49,632 bases of DNA from an uncultured Spirochaetota bacterium. Lineage in GTDB: Bacteria > Spirochaetota > Spirochaetia > Treponematales > Rectinemataceae. The DNA lies in contig CAIJMU010000188.1 of assembly GCA_903821875.1 (NCBI GenBank), positions 1 through 49,632 on the forward strand. The letters run 5' to 3'. The notes under the pieces were generated by a model. It searched no databases, was not told where the DNA came from, and worked only from the letters and a program-made list of their open reading frames with translations. Positions 35,743 to 44,704 of this stretch are shown here, in pieces. The translations under genes and the position numbers were made by a program. Numbering within the stretch: the stretch's first letter is position 1; every line of letters begins with the position of its first letter.

Positions 35743-36369
35743 TCAGGCCAGAATGCCGGGCAGAGCCGCGAGGGCTTCGCATCGCGAGCGACAGACAGTT
35801 GCCCGCAGGGCGATCGAGGCGGCGACACCCTCGTCCTTGAGCGAAGGCAGGTTGATGCTGACATTGTCGAGGCAGCCCAGGAGCCCGGCACGCGCAAGGT
35901 AGAGGCCCGAGCTGTAGTCGGAATAGACACTCGGGTTGACCCAGTCCTTGAGTTCGACTCCAAGTTCGAGGAGGGCCAGGCAGGCCTCCGCGTTTTCGAG
36001 GGGTTTGCCCGTCGCCCGGACCCAGGCAGCCTGCACTGCCAGCTGACGCTTCGCTTTTTCCGCCTCGCTGGCCTTGGGCAGCCTGTAGCTGTCGCGGACA
36101 GCCTGGAAGGCCTCGGTGTCTTCCCGGGCCCCCGCGCGGAGGCGCTGGGACAGGGCTATGGCACGCAGGGCCATGCCTTCAAAGGCAGCGTCATCCAGTT
36201 CGCCTGGCGGGGTACCTGCTGCGCTGCCGCCATTTTTCCGTATGCTCGGCCTGGAAAGCCTAGCCACCAGGGCGAGAAGGGCTCCCGCCATGGCGCCCGC
36301 TATGGCAGAAGCTGAACCACCCCCAGCAGAGCTATCGTCCGGATCGAGAACCTTCAGGTATGTTTCCAT
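35743..36369 (-). CDS. fchA: formimidotetrahydrofolate cyclodeaminase
   Basis: 208 residues. It converts 5-formimino-tetrahydrofolate to 5,10-methenyl-tetrahydrofolate plus ammonia. The glycine-rich N-terminus SSAGGGSASAIAGAMAGALL is the family's signature (PGGGS...AAL...). It is the first gene of the minus-strand hut operon; the start has GAGGTGAGC just before it. A palindromic operator candidate lies 15-34 bases upstream of the start, shared with the divergent regulator gene. Confidence 0.93.
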   Translation of the reverse strand: METYLKVLDPDDSSAGGGSASAIAGAMAGALLALVARLSRPSIRKNGGSAAGTPPGELDDAAFEGMALRAIALSQRLRAGAREDTEAFQAVRDSYRLPKASEAEKAKRQLAVQAAWVRATGKPLENAEACLALLELGVELKDWVNPSVYSDYSSGLYLARAGLLGCLDNVSINLPSLKDEGVAASIALRATVCRSRCEALAALPGILA

Positions 36370-36383
36370 GCTCACCTCGTATC

Positions 36384-36403
36384 TCGTATAGACGTATATA
36401 CGA
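36384..36403. promoter_or_regulatory. candidate HutC/GntR operator palindrome
   Basis: TCGTATA (36384-36390) and TATACGA (36397-36403) form a perfect inverted repeat with a 6-base spacer. The nested 10-base palindrome CGTATATACG is at 36393-36402. It resembles the TGTA/TACA-type sites bound by HutC regulators and sits between fchA and the divergent GntR gene. Binding is inferred. Confidence 0.55.
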
Positions 36404-36464
36404 GTACCATGGCACACTGGAGTCGTCAAGTGCTAGACGCACACTGAATCAAGGAGGGCTCTCC

Positions 36465-37226
36465 ATGGACACTCCATCGCCAAGGATCACCTCGGGGGCC
36501 ATACCCAAGTACCGCCAGCTCCTCATCATCCTCAGGAACCAGATCCTGGCCGGCCAGATAGCCCCTGGAGAGCGCATCCCCTCAGAGGAAGACCTTATCG
36601 GAAGCTATGGATTGAGCCGGGGCACAGTCCGCAACGCGATAGCCCAGCTCGAGGCTGAGAAGCTCATCGAGACCGAGCATGGCATCGGTTCCTTTGTCCG
36701 GGCCCTCCATCCCAGGGCCATACCCTTCCGCTTCCTGTCTGCATCGGAACAGGCGAGGACTACGGACCGGGAAGGACAGGAAAGCCCGGAAGGGGAATCC
36801 AGCTGCGAGACCCTCAAACAGGAGATCATTTCCGCGCCTTTGCAAATAGCCGAGCGCCTGCGATTGCTGCCGGGTTCGGCTGTCCTCCACCTCGCTCGCC
36901 GGAGGCGGGTCGGCGGCCTTCCTGTCTCGTATTCAGAGCGCTATCTCGAGGAGAGGCTCCTCCCGAGCCTGGCTACCGCAAACCTCGCTGGCATCGGCTC
37001 CATCCATGAACTCCTGGTCAGGAACTCCGACTACCCCCTGCTCAGGGCCGAGGTCGAGATAGAAGCCCATCTCCTCAACGAAGAGGAAGCCCTCCTCCTC
37101 GAAACCGCTCCGGGAGAGCCGGCCTTTGTCGTCCACAGGATTACCTACACGGCGCCGAACAAGCCGGCTGTCTGGTACTACGGACTATTCAAGAACCGGT
37201 ATGAATTGGGGGTGGGGATTCCGTGA
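36465..37226 (+). CDS. GntR/HutC-family regulator of the hut operon
   Basis: 253 residues. The N-terminal winged helix (PKYRQLLIILRNQILAGQIA, RIPSEEDLIGSYGLSRGTVR) is the GntR DNA-binding domain. Residues about 95-250 form a UTRA ligand-binding domain (LPVSYSERYLEERLLP). By position, divergent from the histidine-degradation genes, it is probably their repressor, responding to urocanate or a downstream metabolite as HutC does. The start has AAGGAGG. Its 3' end overlaps the end of the convergent phosphodiesterase gene by 38 bases. Confidence 0.9.
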   Translation: MDTPSPRITSGAIPKYRQLLIILRNQILAGQIAPGERIPSEEDLIGSYGLSRGTVRNAIAQLEAEKLIETEHGIGSFVRALHPRAIPFRFLSASEQARTTDREGQESPEGESSCETLKQEIISAPLQIAERLRLLPGSAVLHLARRRRVGGLPVSYSERYLEERLLPSLATANLAGIGSIHELLVRNSDYPLLRAEVEIEAHLLNEEEALLLETAPGEPAFVVHRITYTAPNKPAVWYYGLFKNRYELGVGIP

Positions 37227-38049
37227 CAGGGGCTTTCCGCAACACGCGGAACAGGCGGTCGGGAAAGTCAGTAAAGATACCGCTGACTCCCCACTCGAGG
37301 AGGCGCTCCATGTCCGCTTCCTCATTGACGGTCCACACAAAGACATCCCGACCAGAGGCGCGGACGGCTTGCACTGCGGCTTCGGTCAGGGTCTCGAGGT
37401 CGGGGTTGTATGAAGAGGCGCCACTCTGATCCAGGAGGGCCACTGGATCGGGTGAGGCCCCTTCGACGAGGGCGCCAGTCCGAAGTCGTGGGGCAGCGCG
37501 CTTGGCTCTGACGATGTACTCATGGTTGAATGAGGAGACAAGGACGCTGTCGATCATATCGAGTTCCCTGATGAGTTCGACCACCCGCTCGGCAAGCCAG
37601 GAATGACAGGCTCTTCCACTCGCATCCTTGATTTCGACATTGACACCAATGCCAGCGGCCGTAGTGAATTCGAGGCAGGCGCGGAGGCTGGGGATGCGCT
37701 CTCCTGCAAAGCCTGCCAGATCGGAGGGGCTCACGCGGCCGGCCTTGATCTGGCCGAAGGGGTCCGTGGCGGCGTACCATGAGCCGGCGTCGAGGCTCTG
37801 AAGCTCGGCGAGGGTGAAGTCGTAGACCGACCAGGGGCTTCGAGCGGGAAAGCGCGCTGCGGCGTCGCTTGTCCGTGCGAGGCTGTCATCGTGGATGACG
37901 ACGAGTTCACCGTCGGAGCTTGCGGCGACATCGAGTTCCCACCAGCGCGCGCCGATGGCAAGGGCAGCCCGAGCGGCGGCGAGCGTGTTCTCGGGGGCGA
38001 TCGCGCGGAAGCCACGGTGGGCGAGGACGATGACTGGTGGTTTTTCCAT
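37189..38049 (-). CDS. glycerophosphodiester phosphodiesterase
   Basis: 286 residues. GDPD fold: LAHRGFRAIAPENTLAA at the N-terminus, WWELDVAASSDGELVVIHDD, VNVEIKDASG and VFVWTVNEEADMERLLEWGV at the end. It hydrolyses deacylated phospholipids to glycerol 3-phosphate and an alcohol. There is no signal peptide, so it is probably cytosolic. The start MEKPPVIVLAHRG is taken from the family pattern; the frame is open further upstream. The tail overlaps the hut regulator gene's end. Confidence 0.92.
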   Translation of the reverse strand: MEKPPVIVLAHRGFRAIAPENTLAAARAALAIGARWWELDVAASSDGELVVIHDDSLARTSDAAARFPARSPWSVYDFTLAELQSLDAGSWYAATDPFGQIKAGRVSPSDLAGFAGERIPSLRACLEFTTAAGIGVNVEIKDASGRACHSWLAERVVELIRELDMIDSVLVSSFNHEYIVRAKRAAPRLRTGALVEGASPDPVALLDQSGASSYNPDLETLTEAAVQAVRASGRDVFVWTVNEEADMERLLEWGVSGIFTDFPDRLFRVLRKAPVTESPPPIHTGS

Positions 38050-38098
38050 GCCTAAGCTCCGGAGGGAAATGCGTGCGGTGGATCGACCCTGAAGGGCG

Positions 38099-39775
38099 AT
38101 GCCATCAAAGGGGAAGGAAGTGCCTGTGGTCAAGGACCTCATCGGGGACGGAGAGGCGGGACTTGCCCGCAGCTGGTCGGGGCGGGATGCCTTTATCTAT
38201 GCCTTCTTTTCAGTCAACCTCGTCACCCTCGGCCTCTACATAATCAGCCAGGCCTGGTACTTCACGGGTGGCCTCATCCCCGCCATCCTTGCAGGCGCTG
38301 TCCTTGTGCTCACTGAGATCGTCGTCTACGCGGGCTTTATCACCGTGATGCCGAAGGCTGGCGGGGACTATGTCTGGCAGAGCCGCGTCCTGGGCAAGGC
38401 GGTGGGCTTTGTGCTCGCGATGACGGGCTGGTGCTTTATCCTCTGGCTCTGGACCCCCCTGTACGCCGACATGCTCAGGCAGATCGTCCTTGTGCCCCTG
38501 GCAGCTGTCCTCGGTTTCAAGTCCCTGGCCATAGCCGTCGCTACGAGCAACCTTGTCTGGTTTGGCGCCTGCGTGGTCACCTGCCTCTTCATCTTTGTGG
38601 TCATCGCCCTCGGCATGGAAAGCTATGCGAAGGTGCAGCGCTTCTGTTTCTGGACTGGCAATGTCTCTCTCCTCATCGTCCTGGCCATCCTCCTCGTCCC
38701 CACTGGCGCCTCCTTCGCCACGCGCTTCGATGCAGGGGCCCTCTCCCTCTTTGGCATCCGCGACGCCACGGCGACCATCGATGCCGCAGGCAGGGCAGCC
38801 AGCGCCGCAGGCAAAGCAGCAGGCACGACGACGGGGCTCTGGGGAGGCAACCTCTCCCAGGTACTCCTCCTCCTTCCCTTCCTCGCTTTCTGGAACCTCT
38901 GGCCCAACTGCGGCGCAAGTCTTTCCGGAGAGGTGCGGGGTGCCCACGATTTCCGGAGGAACCTCCTCGTGATGTCGGCTGCCCTTTTTGCTGCGACGGT
39001 CCTCGCCATCATTGTGCTACTTGCGATCGAAGGCTCGATGGGCTTTGATTTCTATATGCGGGCCAACGCCGCCTATTGGCAGGGCCGCCTCCATCCGACG
39101 GAACTCGCACCCGTCCTGCCCTTCTGGCCCTATCCCGTCCTCCTGGCCCTCCTCGCCGTCGACTCACCCATCCTCCGGGTCATCGTCGTACTTGGTATGT
39201 CCTCATGGTTTTTCGGCTGGGCTGGCACGATCTATCTGTCGAGCACGCGCATACTTTTTTCAGCAGCCCTCGACCGCCTCCTGCCCGGCAACGTCGCCGA
39301 ACTGAGCGCCCGCTCCCGTTCGCCGGTCAAGGCCCTCCTCTACATGGTCGTGCCAGGCCTGATCGTCTCGGCCCTCTACGTCTGGAATGTCTTCGGCTTC
39401 GCGGGGCTCACCCTCATGTCTACCCTCGTCATAGCCGTAACCTACCTCGGGACGGGCCTGGCCGCTGTCCTCCTGCCCTTTGTCCAAAGGGAGCTCTATG
39501 ACTCCTCGCCCCTTGCCGCCTTCAGGATAGGACCAATTCCCCTGATTTCCGCCTTCGGCCTGGCCTTCATGTCCTTCATCGGATTCCTGCTTTACGAGTG
39601 GATGATCGATCCAGCCGACCTCTACGGCATCAGCCTCCGCAACTCCACCTCGGTCGTCTTCATGGCGGTCGTCTACGGTGTCGCAATCGCCCTCTATCTC
39701 CTGCTTCGCGCACGAAGCCGCCGGGTGGGAGCGAAGGAAGCAGAAGACCTCTTCGAGGAAGCTCCACAGGAATGA
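38099..39775 (+). CDS. APC-family amino acid permease
   Basis: 558 residues with about 12 membrane segments. The first (AFIYAFFSVNLVTLGLYIIS) and the following GGDYVWQSRVLG segment match the amino acid-polyamine-organocation family. The substrate is not readable. Proximity to the histidine cluster makes an amino acid plausible, but it is separated by an unrelated gene on the other strand. The ATG at 38099 is used, yet a GGAAGGA followed by in-frame GTGs (38120, 38126) suggests a start a few codons later. The C-terminus is acidic and charged. Confidence 0.87.
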   Translation: MPSKGKEVPVVKDLIGDGEAGLARSWSGRDAFIYAFFSVNLVTLGLYIISQAWYFTGGLIPAILAGAVLVLTEIVVYAGFITVMPKAGGDYVWQSRVLGKAVGFVLAMTGWCFILWLWTPLYADMLRQIVLVPLAAVLGFKSLAIAVATSNLVWFGACVVTCLFIFVVIALGMESYAKVQRFCFWTGNVSLLIVLAILLVPTGASFATRFDAGALSLFGIRDATATIDAAGRAASAAGKAAGTTTGLWGGNLSQVLLLLPFLAFWNLWPNCGASLSGEVRGAHDFRRNLLVMSAALFAATVLAIIVLLAIEGSMGFDFYMRANAAYWQGRLHPTELAPVLPFWPYPVLLALLAVDSPILRVIVVLGMSSWFFGWAGTIYLSSTRILFSAALDRLLPGNVAELSARSRSPVKALLYMVVPGLIVSALYVWNVFGFAGLTLMSTLVIAVTYLGTGLAAVLLPFVQRELYDSSPLAAFRIGPIPLISAFGLAFMSFIGFLLYEWMIDPADLYGISLRNSTSVVFMAVVYGVAIALYLLLRARSRRVGAKEAEDLFEEAPQE

Positions 39776-39799
39776 AAAGGCCCTCCCGACGCCCGAGGG
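39775..39799 (-). terminator. probable terminator of the ABC operon
   Basis: On the minus strand CCCTC and GAGGG form a short stem with a 9-base loop, followed shortly by TTTT. It lies 30 bases past the ATPase stop. It overlaps the end of the convergent permease gene. Confidence 0.4.
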
Positions 39800-39829
39800 A
39801 GAGCCATGGAACAACAGGTGCGACTTCGC

Positions 39830-40963
39830 CTAACTTGCTGCTGCTTCCTCTTCGACGGCCAAAGCGGTCGGGGAGGCATCAGGCTTCGTGAGGATGACTG
39901 CCTCGGGAGGGATGCCGAGTCTCACGCGTTCGCCCAGGCCAGGGAAGCCCCGGCGGGGGTCGTTGAAGGCGTCGACCGAGAGTTCGTGCCTACCTACCGC
40001 CACCATCAGACGCACGATGGAACCCAGGAGCTTGATGTTGACAAGCTCGCCTTCGAGGAAGTTAGGCGCGCCACTGGCGCACACGCCACTGGCACCGGTG
40101 ACAGCGCCATCGAGTGAAAGGGCCTCGGGCCGGAGGCTCAAGCACAGTTCCTCGCCTGCCCTCCCCTCGAGCTTCCTGCCCGCCGAGATGGTCTGCCCCT
40201 CGACCATGATCGAGCCGGTCTCCGGGTCGACGAGCTTCGCAGTTAGGACGTTGAGGGTACCGATGAAACTGGCCACATAGGCTGTCGCAGGTCGGTTGTA
40301 GATCTCGAAGGGGGCGCCGATCTGCTCGATGAGGCCGTCCCGCATCACTGCCACCCGGTCGGAGATGGACAGCGCCTCTTCCTGGTCGTGCGTGACGTAG
40401 ATCGTCGTGATGCCGAGCCGCCGCTGGATCTTCCTGATCTCGTCGCGGAGCTTGACGCGGATCTTCGCGTCGAGGGCCGAAAGGGGCTCGTCCAGGAGGA
40501 GGGCGCGGGGCGCGATGGCGAGGGCACGGGCGAGGGCGACACGCTGCTGCTGCCCACCGGAGAGCTGGTGCGGATAACGTTGGGCGAACTCGCCCATGTT
40601 GATCAGGTCCAGCATCTCATCGACGCGCGATGCCACCTCGCTTCCTTTTTTCCCCGCGATGTCGAGGCCGAAGGCGATGTTCTTGCCAACTGTCATGTTC
40701 GGGAAGAGGGCGTAGTTCTGGAAAACCATGCCGAGGTTCCGCTTGTTGGGCGGCACCGCCGAGAGCTCCTCTCCGTCGATCCGGATGGTCCCGGAGCTCT
40801 GGGTCTCGAAACCCGCAATCATGCGCAGTGTCGTCGTCTTGCCGCAGCCCGAGCCACCGAGAAGTGAGACGAACTCACCCTTCTCGACGTCGAGCGAGAG
40901 CCCCTTCACGACAGTGTTCTTCCCGAAGCTCTTCACTATCTCCCGTAGTTCAAGGAATGCCAT
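39830..40963 (-). CDS. ABC transporter ATP-binding protein (PotA/FbpC type)
   Basis: 377 residues. All nucleotide-binding motifs are present: Walker A GGSGCGKTTT, Q-loop QNYALFPNMTV, signature LSGGQQQRVALARAL, Walker B LLLDEPLSALD and H-loop VTHDQEEAL. A C-terminal TOBE-type region follows. It powers the importer formed with the two permeases upstream. The family (MOI/POPT-type) covers iron, polyamine, phosphonate and related substrates. It is the last gene of the minus-strand operon. Confidence 0.95.
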   Translation of the reverse strand: MAFLELREIVKSFGKNTVVKGLSLDVEKGEFVSLLGGSGCGKTTTLRMIAGFETQSSGTIRIDGEELSAVPPNKRNLGMVFQNYALFPNMTVGKNIAFGLDIAGKKGSEVASRVDEMLDLINMGEFAQRYPHQLSGGQQQRVALARALAIAPRALLLDEPLSALDAKIRVKLRDEIRKIQRRLGITTIYVTHDQEEALSISDRVAVMRDGLIEQIGAPFEIYNRPATAYVASFIGTLNVLTAKLVDPETGSIMVEGQTISAGRKLEGRAGEELCLSLRPEALSLDGAVTGASGVCASGAPNFLEGELVNIKLLGSIVRLMVAVGRHELSVDAFNDPRRGFPGLGERVRLGIPPEAVILTKPDASPTALAVEEEAAAS

Positions 40964-40985
40964 GCGTATTCTCCTGCATTCTGTT

Positions 40986-41774
40986 TCAGTGGCCGCCGGC
41001 GCCGATGCCGGAACCCTTGTCTTTGGCCGATCGGGTCAGGAGCTGGATGAGGCCGATGGCTCCCCAGGTTAGGCCGAAGCTCATGATCGCGAGGGCCGCC
41101 GGCTCGTAGGCGCGGTTCCTTCCCATGAGGGCCATGTAGGGACCGAAGGCCGGCCAGGCAAGGAGGACTGCGAGGGTAAGTTCACCTATGACAATGGCCA
41201 GGGTAAGGAAGGTCGCCGAGAGCAAGGCTGTCCTCAGGTTCGGCAGCACTACACGGAAGAGGAGGCTGCCCCAGCCCGCTCCGAGGCTCTGTGCGGCCTC
41301 TGAAAGTCCGCGCAGGTCCATCGAGCGAAGCCCCGAATCCACCGAGCGGTAGATGTAGGGGAAGGAGATGACCACATAGGCCGCAACAAGGATGGCAGGC
41401 GTCGAGACAAGGGCCAGGGGTGGCCTGGAGTAGGTCCTGATGAGGCCGAAGGCGAGGATGATGGGCGGAACCGCGAAGGGCATAAGTGTAAGCACGTCAA
41501 AAAGGGCCTTGGCCTTGGGCACCTTGAGCTGGATCCAGATCGCCGTGGGCACAATGAGGATGAGCCCGACGAGGACAGTGAGCAGGGCCATCTCGAGGGA
41601 AAAGCCGAAGGTCTTGAGGAAGGTCGGGTCCTTGAAGACGTTCTGGTAGGCGACAAAGGACAGGACGCCTTTTTTCCCGCGCAGGGAAAAGAGGAAGGTC
41701 GCAAAGAGGGGAAGGAAGAAATAGATCATCCCGACGGAAAACCAGAGCCAGGAAAGCCAGGTCCTTCGCTTCAT
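40986..41774 (-). CDS. ABC transporter permease (second)
   Basis: 262 residues, six predicted membrane helices, with the cytoplasmic coupling (EAA) loop EAAQSLGAGWGSLLFRVVLP. The start MKRRTWLSWLWF overlaps the stop of the first permease by 4 bases (ATGA). A long upstream open frame in the same phase is an antisense artefact. Confidence 0.93.
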   Translation of the reverse strand: MKRRTWLSWLWFSVGMIYFFLPLFATFLFSLRGKKGVLSFVAYQNVFKDPTFLKTFGFSLEMALLTVLVGLILIVPTAIWIQLKVPKAKALFDVLTLMPFAVPPIILAFGLIRTYSRPPLALVSTPAILVAAYVVISFPYIYRSVDSGLRSMDLRGLSEAAQSLGAGWGSLLFRVVLPNLRTALLSATFLTLAIVIGELTLAVLLAWPAFGPYMALMGRNRAYEPAALAIMSFGLTWGAIGLIQLLTRSAKDKGSGIGAGGH

Positions 41775-42736
41775 TTGACCCACCTCGAACTTATTTTCTG
41801 AAGCCAGGAATAGAAGAGGATGCTGACCGTCATCACTATGACCATGCCGAAGGCCAGCGCGTAGCCGAGCTGCGGATCGTGGAGGACATTGCCCCTGATC
41901 TGGGCGCCGATCAGGATCGGCACGATGTTTATGAGGCCGCCGGTGAGGGCGTAGGCCGTCGCGTAGGCACCGAAGGCATTGCCGAAGAGAAGTATGAGGG
42001 CCGCGAGGATGGAGGGGAGGAGGACAGGGATGCCGACGCGAGTCCAGTACTGGAGGCTCGAGGCGCCCAGGCTTTCGCTGGCCTCCCTCCATTCCTTCTT
42101 CATGCCCTCGAGGGCAGGTTCAATTATGAGGATCATGAGGGGAATCTGGAAGTAGGTGTAGGTCAGGGTGAGGCCCCAGAAGCTGTAGAGGTTGAAGCCC
42201 GTGTTGTAGAGCTCGAAACCGAAGAGGGTCCGGAGAAGGACCGTGAGAAATCCCATTCGGCCGAGGGTGGCGATGAAGGCGAAGGCCAGGGGCACGCCTG
42301 CGAAATTGGAGGCTACGCCTGAGAAGGTCGACATGAAGGTCTTCAGGGACTTCGGAAGGCCTCCTATCGAGATCGCATAGGCGATGAGGAGGCCCAGGAT
42401 TCCTCCGAGGAGGGCGGTCGTCGCGCTTACCTTCATGGTGACGAGGTAGGAGTCGAGGATGCTTGGCTTGAAGAGGTTGGCCAGGTTGTCGAGGGTGAAG
42501 GACCCCGCCTCGTTCTGGAAGGAACCGATCACGATCGAGCTCGCGGGGAGGATCATGAAGAGAAGGGCGAAGAGAAGGAAGGGCAGCAATCCGAGCCAGG
42601 CCCAGGACAGCTTCCTTCCCGGAGCGACAACGCGCGGCCCCGGTCCGTCGGCGAGCCTTCGCCGTGCGTCCGGGGCCGGCGGCAAGGATATGCCGGGCAT
42701 ATCCTTGCCTACGCTCCGCTCGATGCGAGCGGCCAT
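41771..42736 (-). CDS. ABC transporter permease (first)
   Basis: 321 residues with six membrane helices after an unusual N-terminal tail of about 40 polar residues. The coupling loop is REASESLGASSLQYWTRVGI. The tail (SVGKDMPGISLPPAPDARRR) is encoded by a perfect 29-base palindrome and GC-rich sequence, so the true start may lie further in. The ATG at 42736 has only a weak ribosome binding site. It follows the binding-protein gene by 9 bases. Confidence 0.88.
   Translation of the reverse strand: MAARIERSVGKDMPGISLPPAPDARRRLADGPGPRVVAPGRKLSWAWLGLLPFLLFALLFMILPASSIVIGSFQNEAGSFTLDNLANLFKPSILDSYLVTMKVSATTALLGGILGLLIAYAISIGGLPKSLKTFMSTFSGVASNFAGVPLAFAFIATLGRMGFLTVLLRTLFGFELYNTGFNLYSFWGLTLTYTYFQIPLMILIIEPALEGMKKEWREASESLGASSLQYWTRVGIPVLLPSILAALILLFGNAFGAYATAYALTGGLINIVPILIGAQIRGNVLHDPQLGYALAFGMVIVMTVSILFYSWLQKISSRWVK
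42681..42709. repeat. perfect 29-base palindrome at the SBP-permease boundary
   Basis: GGCAAGGATATGCC, one G, then GGCATATCCTTGCC: 14 paired bases. It is 37 bases after the binding-protein stop. In mRNA it would form a very stable hairpin, the type that protects or separates the more abundant binding-protein message from the permease message. Confidence 0.7.
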
Positions 42737-42745
42737 GATCGTCGC

Positions 42746-43834
42746 CTACTTCTTCTGGATGTTGGCGCCGACTATCTTGTCCCAGCCCTCTGCGATCGCC
42801 TTGGACGCGGCGGTCTGCTCAGCGAGCGAGGGGAACACGGCCTTAGCGTAGGCTGCGGAGGGCGGGAGCTTGGCCTCGACATCCGCGGGAATGACCTTGC
42901 GCTTGGCCATGTCATTGAAGCGGACCGGGTGCCCGTAACCCTTGAGCCAGATGATCTGGCCTTCGTCGGAATAGATGTACTCCATCCAGAGCTTGGCAGC
43001 GTTCGGGTGAGGAGCGTAGGCGCTGATTGCCTGGATGTAGACGCCGGCGACAACGCCGGTCGAGGGAATGACGACTTCGATGTTGGGGTTGCCGGCAAGG
43101 GTGTCCTTGTTGGCGAGGGCATTGTAGTCCCACTCGATCGTGATCGGGGTCTCGCCTGATGCGAGGGTACCAGACACCGCGATGAGTGGCACGAGATTGC
43201 CGACCTTGTTCATCTTGGCAAAGAACTCGAGGCCCTTGCTGACGTCTGAGGGGTTCTTGGCTCCATTGGCCAGGGAGGCAGCTACAACGGTCATGTAGGC
43301 CTGGGCGGAGATGCGGGGATCGCCGGCAAGGGCAAACTGGCCCTTGTACTCGGGCTTAAGGAGGTCGGCCCAGGTCCTCGGGACATTCTTGATGATATCG
43401 GTGTTGACTTCGAAGGCGAGGGCGCCGTAGTAGTCGCCGTACCAATAGCCATCCTTGTCCTTGACGGAGTCAGGAATGCTGGCCCAGGTGGAGACCTTGT
43501 AGGGGGCGAGGAGGCCGGCAGCCTTGGCCTCGGGTCCGAACTTGAGGCCGACATCGATGACGTCAGGAGCCTGGGGACCGGTGTTGCCCTTGTTGGCCTT
43601 GATCGCCTCGATCTCCTCGGCGGAGGAGCCGTCGGGATTGAGCTCGTTGACCGTGATGCCGTATTTTGCCGAGAATTTCTCGATCATCTCGCCGTAGTTG
43701 ACCCAATTATGGGGGAGGGCGATGACAGTCAGCTGCCCTTCTTTCTGGGCGGCGGTGATAAGGGCGCTGGACTGGCCAAAGGCGCCGATCGCAACAAGGG
43801 CGACGAGGGCTACGAATACGGTTGCTCTTTTCAT
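42746..43834 (-). CDS. ABC transporter solute-binding protein
   Basis: 362 residues. A signal peptide (MKRATVFVALVALVAIGAFG) has no lipobox, so the protein should be free in the periplasm. The mature part reads KEGQLTVIALPHNWVNYGEM and WADLLKPEYKGQFALAGDP, typical of the iron/polyamine/2-aminoethylphosphonate-type binding proteins (family 1). The ligand is unknown. It is the first gene of the four-gene operon and is divergent from the molybdenum-hydroxylase operon. GGAGG precedes the start. Confidence 0.92.
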   Translation of the reverse strand: MKRATVFVALVALVAIGAFGQSSALITAAQKEGQLTVIALPHNWVNYGEMIEKFSAKYGITVNELNPDGSSAEEIEAIKANKGNTGPQAPDVIDVGLKFGPEAKAAGLLAPYKVSTWASIPDSVKDKDGYWYGDYYGALAFEVNTDIIKNVPRTWADLLKPEYKGQFALAGDPRISAQAYMTVVAASLANGAKNPSDVSKGLEFFAKMNKVGNLVPLIAVSGTLASGETPITIEWDYNALANKDTLAGNPNIEVVIPSTGVVAGVYIQAISAYAPHPNAAKLWMEYIYSDEGQIIWLKGYGHPVRFNDMAKRKVIPADVEAKLPPSAAYAKAVFPSLAEQTAASKAIAEGWDKIVGANIQKK

Positions 43835-44134
43835 GGGGCCTCCTGGAAATATATGCCCGGCCTTGCCGGGGCGTAGATGGAGTATAAGGCTTCCCCGCCC
43901 CGCAGGCGAGAGGATTTGGAAAAAATCCCCGTTACAAATCGGTGAGAAACCTGCATTGTTACTATAGATATTCGCCTAACCTGCAAATTGACAGCAGCCG
44001 ATTGCTGGCCTATCCTACACCATCATTCCGTAAATCCTTCGATTGTTCCATTCACTCGCCCGCAGGCCATACTGGATGCGAAGCGACCCAGGTGGTGCAA
44101 TGCCGGAGGCCGAATGCTATCGGGAAGGAATACC
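43835..44134. promoter_or_regulatory. divergent regulatory interval between ABC and hydroxylase operons
   Basis: 300 bases without a gene. A strong plus-strand promoter candidate TTGACA (43988-43993), 17 bases, TATCCT (44011-44016) faces the hydroxylase operon. On the minus strand TATACT (43881-43886) could be the -10 of the ABC operon. A small hairpin CCCGGC/GCCGGG (43856-43870) lies in the leader of the binding-protein gene. No operator for a known regulator was recognised. Confidence 0.5.
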
Positions 44135-44704
44135 ATGCCTGACAAGAAAGACGATGTCGCCACTGCCATCCCCGGGCTGCCCGACAGGGCTCCTGCCCAG
44201 CCCAGCGGAATCCGCATCAAGGTCAATGGAACGTGGCGCGACTTCAGGCTCGAGGGTGACCTCAACGCCGCCACGACCCTGGCCTACGTCCTAAGGGAAA
44301 AACTGGGCTTCACGGGCCTCAAGGTTTCCTGCGACGAGGGCGCCTGCGGCGCCTGCACGGTCATCATGGACGGCAAGGCCATTCTTTCGTGCATGGTCCT
44401 GGCTGTAGAGGCGGAGGGGCACGAGATCCTGACAGTCGAAGGGCTGCCCAAGGACGATCCCGTCGTCGAGGCCTTTGCAGAGCAATCGGAGCCTGGCTAC
44501 GGTACAGCCCTGCAGTGCGGCTACTGCACCCCCGGTTTTGTCATGACGTCGCGCGCCCTCCTCAACGCGAACCCGACGCCCACCCTCGAAGAGGTCAAGG
44601 ACGCCCTGGCGGGAAACATCTGCCGCTGCGGCTGCTATGCCGGTATTGCCCAGGCAGTCCTGCGCGCCTCAGAAAAAATCGCCGCGCGAAGGAGGGCCTC
44701 ATGA
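44135..44704 (+). CDS. molybdenum hydroxylase [2Fe-2S] subunit
   Basis: 189 residues. It carries two [2Fe-2S] clusters that pass electrons between the molybdenum and FAD subunits. The plant-type cluster uses C66, C71, C74 and C86 (SCDEGACGACTV...SC); the second uses C128, C131, C163 and C165 (QCGYCTPG ... NICRCGCYAG), with an extra C167. The N-terminal 25 residues are an added tail. GGAAGGA precedes the start. Its stop overlaps the next start by 4 bases (ATGA). Confidence 0.95.
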   Translation: MPDKKDDVATAIPGLPDRAPAQPSGIRIKVNGTWRDFRLEGDLNAATTLAYVLREKLGFTGLKVSCDEGACGACTVIMDGKAILSCMVLAVEAEGHEILTVEGLPKDDPVVEAFAEQSEPGYGTALQCGYCTPGFVMTSRALLNANPTPTLEEVKDALAGNICRCGCYAGIAQAVLRASEKIAARRRAS

